Below are positions 60,601 to 64,000 of a stretch of DNA of 64,000 nt, piece by piece. A model generated the notes under the pieces. The model saw only the letters and a list, made by a program, of their open reading frames with translations. It was not told the DNA's origin and did no database searches. How positions within the stretch are numbered: position 1 is the first letter of the stretch; every line of letters begins with the position of its first letter. Source of the stretch: an uncultured Veillonella sp. (GTDB taxonomy: Bacteria; Bacillota; Negativicutes; Veillonellales; Veillonellaceae); contig NZ_URAR01000007.1 in the NCBI RefSeq assembly GCF_900545795.1, forward strand, positions 43,579 to 107,578, given 5' to 3'. The position numbers and the translations under genes are program-made.

Positions 60601-62894
60601 CTAAGAAGCTTAACCAACAACTCGATATTAAAGGTGGTGCAACAACTACTACGGAAAATAATATTGCTGTTGTAGCAGATACTGATGCTGAAGGCAATAC
60701 TACTGGTTTGCATGTTAAATTGGCTAAAAATTTAACAGAGCTTGAGAGCATTAATGTTGGTGCCACTAAAGGTGAAGATGGAACATACACTGGTGGTGTA
60801 ACTATCAACAACAATGGCATTGACATGGGTGATACTAAGATTACCAATGTTAAACCAGGAGAGATTGCAGATGGTTCTAAAGATGTCGTAACAGGTGACC
60901 AAATCTTTGATCTTAAGACAGAAATTAATAATTCTGTAACTGGTGCTAAAACTGAAGTTAAGTCTACCAATGGAACAGTAGACGTATCAAAAACAGTGGA
61001 TACCACAGATAACCATGCTATATACGATTTATCTGTAAAAACAGATAAAGTAAATATGACGTACAAAGCTAATGGTGCTGATGCTAAATCTGTAAGCTTA
61101 GCCAGTGGTTTTGATTTCACAAATGGAACGAACACCACTGCCGTAGTTGAAGATAATGGCGTAGTTAAATACAACTTAAACAACGATATTACATTAGATA
61201 GTGTAACAGCTAACACAAGCGTAACTGTTGGTGGTAAAGTAACTATCAATAACAATGGCATCGACATGGGTGATACTAAGATTACCAATGTTAAAGCGGG
61301 TGACATTGCAGATGGTTCTAAAGACGTAGTAACAGGAGACCAAATCTTTGATCTTAAGACTACTATTGAGCAGAATATTGGTACTGCAGGCAATTGGAAT
61401 CTACAAGTAAATAATGGTACTGCAAGAACAATTTCCAAAGATTCTACTATTAACTTTGTTAATGGTGATGCTACAGAGGTTACAGCTTCTGGCAATGACA
61501 TCAAAGTTGACTTAAATGCAGCAACTAAGACTCAGATTAAAACAAACACTGAAAATATTAGTAAGATTCAAAATAATATTAATAATGTGGTAACGTCTGA
61601 TGGAACACTTAATGTTCATGGAGATGAAGAAACTGGCGTTAAAGTTGAAGCTGTAGATGCTAATGATGCGAAAAAAGGCGTAAAAGTGTCTCTTGGCGAT
61701 AAAATCGCTGTTGGTGGTCAAGAAGGTGTTGTAATTGGCCAACAAGAAGTAATTGCTAAAAATGCTGAGGGCGCTGATGTTCTTCCTGCTGAAAAAGGAA
61801 ATTACATTACTGGTCTTGATAATACAACTTGGAATCCAGATGAAAAGGGCATTGTAGAAGATCGTGCTGCTACTGAAGGACAATTACGTGATGTAGCGGA
61901 TAAAATCAATGGCATTGGTGAAACAATTAGCAATGGGACTCGCAATTTTGCTGGTGATAGTGGCTCTGCTACAGCTAAGTTAGGTCAAGCAATCAATGTA
62001 ACTGGCGGTGCTAAGACAGATAACTTAACTACTGGCAATATTGGTGTTGTTGCTACAGATAATAACTTATCTATCCAGTTGTCAAAAGATATTACTGGTT
62101 TAAACTCTGTAACAACAAAAGAGTTAACAACTGAAAAGGCAACTATTGGCGATTTAAATGTAAACAATAGCATTACTGTTGGCAATGGTGATAATCAAAC
62201 GATTATTAATAACGACAGCATTACCATTAAAGGTAAAGATGGTAAGGACGGCGTTAGCATCTCTGGCGAAGGTATCAACATGGGTGGCAATACAGTAAGC
62301 AATATTGGCGAAGCTGTTAACCCTGGTGATGCTATTAGCAAAGGTCAATTTGATAGAGAATTGAATGATGTTGTAGGTGCTGTAAATAATGGCATGGGCC
62401 AAATGAATAATCGTATGGCTAAGCTTGATAGCCGCATGAATAAAGTAGGTGCTGGTGCTGCTGCTCTTGCTGGTCTACATCCATTAGAGTTCAATCCAGA
62501 TGACAAATTCTCTGCGGCCGTAGCTATGGGTAGCTATAAAGGTCAAGGCGCTGCTGCACTTGGTGGCTTCTATCGTCCAAATGCTGACACTATGTTCAGT
62601 GTGTCCAGTACACTTGGGGATGAAACGATGTTTAACATTGGTTTATCCTTGAAATTTGGCGACAAAGGTGATGACATTTACCGCAACCCTAATGACACAT
62701 CATTCCGTGCGTTAACTAATGAAGTAGCTTCTTTAAAAGAAGAGAATAAAGCCTTGAATGATAAGATGGCAGAAAAAGAAAAATCTTTTGAAGCGACTAA
62801 TAAAGCCTTAGCTGATAAATTAACAGCGCAACAAGTTGAATTAGAACAACAACGCGAATTAATTAGACAGTTAATGACTAAAATGGGCATGTAA
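57678..62894 (+). CDS. Trimeric autotransporter adhesin, intact, large
   Basis: A 1738-residue YadA-family adhesin. Signal peptide residues 1-33 (KALSKLVATLLVGGIGSTLL), extended AIG head (about residues 85-690, with one neck near 320), coiled coil about 700-775, neck ITNVAAGTLDTDAVNVAQL, then a short collagen-like Gly-X-Y stretch (GIPGKDGEPGQAGSIG and GTPGVNGQDG, about residues 888-935). Two copies of INNNGIDMGDTKITNV follow in the stalk. The anchor begins with RMNKVGAGAAALAGLHPLEF and is almost the same as in the gene at 55062; a coiled-coil tail ends in LIRQLMTKMGM. A head and stalk this long would reach well beyond the cell surface. Confidence 0.95.
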   Translation: MALNKERKALSKLVATLLVGGIGSTLLTMPVEAAVDGSYTGVNSTAEIYGNTKIIKNGDQYATADNDAKTYIDYRLDSNKQATHNINGEGATGHMSTAIGYDARATNDFTTAVGSNSYAYMRSTSFGANSYSLEDSVAIGLGTYAGTKSVTLGNGSRSLFQSIAIGNRAVAGNFKENIDSSSPTGGSNAASIAIGNNTFSYGGIVLGHNATTLQQGIAIGTSANTIRNGVAIGSISRTKTADGVALGGYATADRAANVRGYVPFVFEGESATTTAEDNKKFIEAVGEKNPVFMSNKSAVSVGSDNEYNASGGIMTAGMLTRQITYVAAGSADTDAVNVAQLKLVANKVAENEAAIANNTLEYVSIKSIEAGNKANDGVQGVDSIAIGPNATATQELGTALGANTAATGISATAIGESAKAEDLGATALGALSEATASGSAALGNKAKAKGIGATAVGVEAEANETGALAVGNLAKATAQNATAIGIQANAEGLQSVALGGQANSKGVHSLAFGSQSLATGTQDIAIGTTANTLGAGNSIAIGTKAATLAQSSVAIGPSAKTNVYYSVALGQSANTNGGFGTAVGAYAAAGGDSGVALGNRAVSRGYQAVSLGSFSNSYGYRAVSVGSQASSNGTSATALGERAEAPAREGVALGGFSVAKTEAGELGYDLVRGSALDTASDIAGLTDAEKAKVSELAPKVAALKADYIAKEAAYNSRIAKLNSELTTARNSLVTATTDEAKADLNQKIADLTKERSNLEAAINTARNTYVNSDDFTEYAKLVSAWEATSGAVSVGDSDSGITRQITNVAAGTLDTDAVNVAQLKRVKEAIDEVGSTHTELRVNDTALEAGENGAYGDYVDSNGLSVGVKEDNGKKIYDIKLSNNITAGIPGKDGEPGQAGSIGIVGPVGENGENGIVKIEVKPGTPGVNGQDGETIIRIVYETGETDAEGNPVVTEVATLEDGLKFAGDDNKVIAKKLNQQLDIKGGATTTTENNIAVVADTDAEGNTTGLHVKLAKNLTELESINVGATKGEDGTYTGGVTINNNGIDMGDTKITNVKPGEIADGSKDVVTGDQIFDLKTEINNSVTGAKTEVKSTNGTVDVSKTVDTTDNHAIYDLSVKTDKVNMTYKANGADAKSVSLASGFDFTNGTNTTAVVEDNGVVKYNLNNDITLDSVTANTSVTVGGKVTINNNGIDMGDTKITNVKAGDIADGSKDVVTGDQIFDLKTTIEQNIGTAGNWNLQVNNGTARTISKDSTINFVNGDATEVTASGNDIKVDLNAATKTQIKTNTENISKIQNNINNVVTSDGTLNVHGDEETGVKVEAVDANDAKKGVKVSLGDKIAVGGQEGVVIGQQEVIAKNAEGADVLPAEKGNYITGLDNTTWNPDEKGIVEDRAATEGQLRDVADKINGIGETISNGTRNFAGDSGSATAKLGQAINVTGGAKTDNLTTGNIGVVATDNNLSIQLSKDITGLNSVTTKELTTEKATIGDLNVNNSITVGNGDNQTIINNDSITIKGKDGKDGVSISGEGINMGGNTVSNIGEAVNPGDAISKGQFDRELNDVVGAVNNGMGQMNNRMAKLDSRMNKVGAGAAALAGLHPLEFNPDDKFSAAVAMGSYKGQGAAALGGFYRPNADTMFSVSSTLGDETMFNIGLSLKFGDKGDDIYRNPNDTSFRALTNEVASLKEENKALNDKMAEKEKSFEATNKALADKLTAQQVELEQQRELIRQLMTKMGM
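60800..61370 (+). repeat. Internal repeat in the large adhesin stalk
   Basis: About 125 bases near 60,800-60,926 recur near 61,240-61,366, both encoding INNNGIDMGDTKITNVK then ADGSKDVVTGDQIFDLK. Near-identical DNA allows recombination that could lengthen or shorten the stalk. Confidence 0.75.
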
Positions 62895-62916
62895 TCCTTT
62901 AAAATAGAAACACATA

Positions 62917-62973
62917 AAGAGACTGTAGTCTAAATCAGAATATTCTGATGTTAGGCTGGCAGTCTCTTTTTAT
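62917..62973 (+). terminator. Terminator after the large adhesin
   Basis: AAAGAGACTG and following bases pair with CAGTCTCTTT around an inner AATCAGAATATTCTGAT hairpin, followed by a T-run. Confidence 0.8.
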
Positions 62974-63456
62974 TAATGGAGTATTTTCTGTAAGAATCTA
63001 ATTTATATTCTATGTGGTTAATACATTACTTTTGTGAGGTAAGATATTTTTATATGGAAAGTAATTTTGGGCATGAATAATAACTTCACGATTCGTGAAG
63101 TAGAGATGAATTTTTGTGTTAATAATATGAAGTTATTATGAATTTGATTAGAGTGATATAATACCTTGTAACTACGGAGGTTATAAGATATTGATAAATT
63201 AATTATAAATATTATTTATCTTGAAAAATACAATATGTGTAATATGAATAGACATTTTACTCTTGAGCGCGCCTCTTGATATTTGACTATATGAGTCAAA
63301 GCTTTTATTATAATCTTGGATTATTATATGAAAATTTCATTAATATATTAGCATAAATTAATAATATCTAAACTTTAAAAAGTTTGAATTTTATTTGATG
63401 TTAATGCTGATGAAATTTAGAGACAAGAAGTATTTTGTAGAAGTGAGGGTAAAGTG
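62974..63456 (+). other. Intergenic region before the last adhesin
   Basis: About 480 AT-rich bases with no gene. A small palindrome CTTCACGATTCGTGAAG lies near 63085. Probably promoter and leader of the next adhesin. Confidence 0.5.
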
Positions 63457-63969
63457 ATGAAGTGTAATAAAAATAAGCAACTTTTATCTAAACTAGTTAC
63501 TGCTACATTAGTAGGAACTGTAGGTTTATCTGCATTTAGTGTTCAGGCCGCTACAACAGCAAGCGACACTACAGCGTCTGGCAAAGCAGCAAGTACGGCT
63601 GATAGTACAACTGACAGTACACAATTAAAATATGTAAGTATAAATTCTACTAGTTTAGCCGAAGGTAGTAATTATAATAATGATGGGGCAAATGGCAAAG
63701 ATTCTATCGCAATTGGGGTGAATGCCAGTACGGTGTTGGATAATTCTATTGCCATGGGTGTGAAAAGTAAGGCATCTAAAGAAAGTGATATAGCTATTGG
63801 CAAAGGTGCTCATACGGAAGGGCTGACTATTAATAAGCTTACTGCCAATGGATATAAAGGGAGTAGTATTGCCCTTGGTGTAAATGCTTGGACAGTCAGA
63901 TTAGAAGGAGTTGCTATTGGTGCTTCTGCTATTACTGGTGGGGATGATATCCTGACGATCCCAGTTTGA
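63457..63969 (+). CDS. Trimeric autotransporter adhesin, N-terminal part, early stop
   Basis: The first 170 residues of a further YadA-type adhesin; ATG 63457 behind GAGGGTAAAGTG. The signal peptide (KQLLSKLVTATLVGTVGLSAFSVQA) closely resembles that of the gene at 3727. KYVSINSTSLAEGSNYNNDG and several AIG repeats follow. The frame stops at TGA 63967 within the head, where a gene of this type should continue for hundreds of residues. A second frame is open from about 63948 to the window end, which suggests a frameshift, but the 31 bases left are too few to decide. Confidence 0.8.
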   Translation: MKCNKNKQLLSKLVTATLVGTVGLSAFSVQAATTASDTTASGKAASTADSTTDSTQLKYVSINSTSLAEGSNYNNDGANGKDSIAIGVNASTVLDNSIAMGVKSKASKESDIAIGKGAHTEGLTINKLTANGYKGSSIALGVNAWTVRLEGVAIGASAITGGDDILTIPV

Positions 63970-64000
63970 TGCCGATTAGCAGTTATTTTTTCGTTCGAAA

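Overview
The window is a stretch of a Gram-negative-type Firmicute chromosome, most likely Veillonella or a close Negativicutes relative. This is inferred from AT-rich DNA, a run of large YadA-type trimeric autotransporter adhesins (which need an outer membrane), and hydrogenase maturation genes of clostridial flavour. It reads as three blocks: host genes (1 to about 11,960), an integrated T7-like podovirus of about 39.7 kb (about 11,960 to 51,660), and more host adhesin genes (51,790 to 64,000).

Host left block: the 3' end of hypF, then hypC, hypD and hypE in one tight operon (maturation of a [NiFe] hydrogenase), a terminator, then a very large adhesin gene split in two by a single-base frameshift at an A7 tract near 6472.

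Prophage: gene order follows phage T7 closely. It has a T7-type single-subunit RNA polymerase, gp1.7-like nucleotide kinase, dUTPase, gp2.5-like SSB, endonuclease I, a degenerate gp3.5-like lysozyme, primase-helicase, DNA polymerase, ThyX, 5' exonuclease, gp7.3, portal, scaffold, capsid, a Tphi-like terminator, the two tail tubular proteins, internal virion proteins gp14/15/16, tail fibre, holin, amidase, small terminase and large terminase. Unlike T7 it carries a tyrosine integrase at the right end and, at the left end, a leftward lysogeny-type region: a 57-residue ribbon-helix-helix protein at 13724-13897 lies between two near-consensus sigma70 promoters that share a 13-bp operator-like sequence. 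A putative lysogenic-conversion gene for a secreted protein sits at the extreme left. The large terminase gene is interrupted exactly at its nuclease motif by a 797-nt group I intron encoding a GIY-YIG homing endonuclease; splicing would restore a 570-residue protein. At least four 23-bp sites resembling the T7 promoter consensus (about 15 of 23 positions) lie at 14339, 18356, 18533 and 50003, in positions that parallel T7 early/class II promoters, the primary origin and phiOR.

Host right block: an adhesin gene that lost its membrane anchor through an apparent 14-bp deletion, two intact adhesins (about 683 and 1738 residues), and the start of another that stops early at the window edge. All complete anchors carry an unusual coiled-coil tail after the beta-barrel. 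The prophage lies between adhesin genes, not in a tRNA gene.

Most interesting: how a T7-like phage, which makes its own polymerase, is kept silent as a prophage. The window suggests two layers: the RHH protein acting at the early promoter, and a separate set of TTCGAT palindromes around the promoter just upstream of the polymerase gene.
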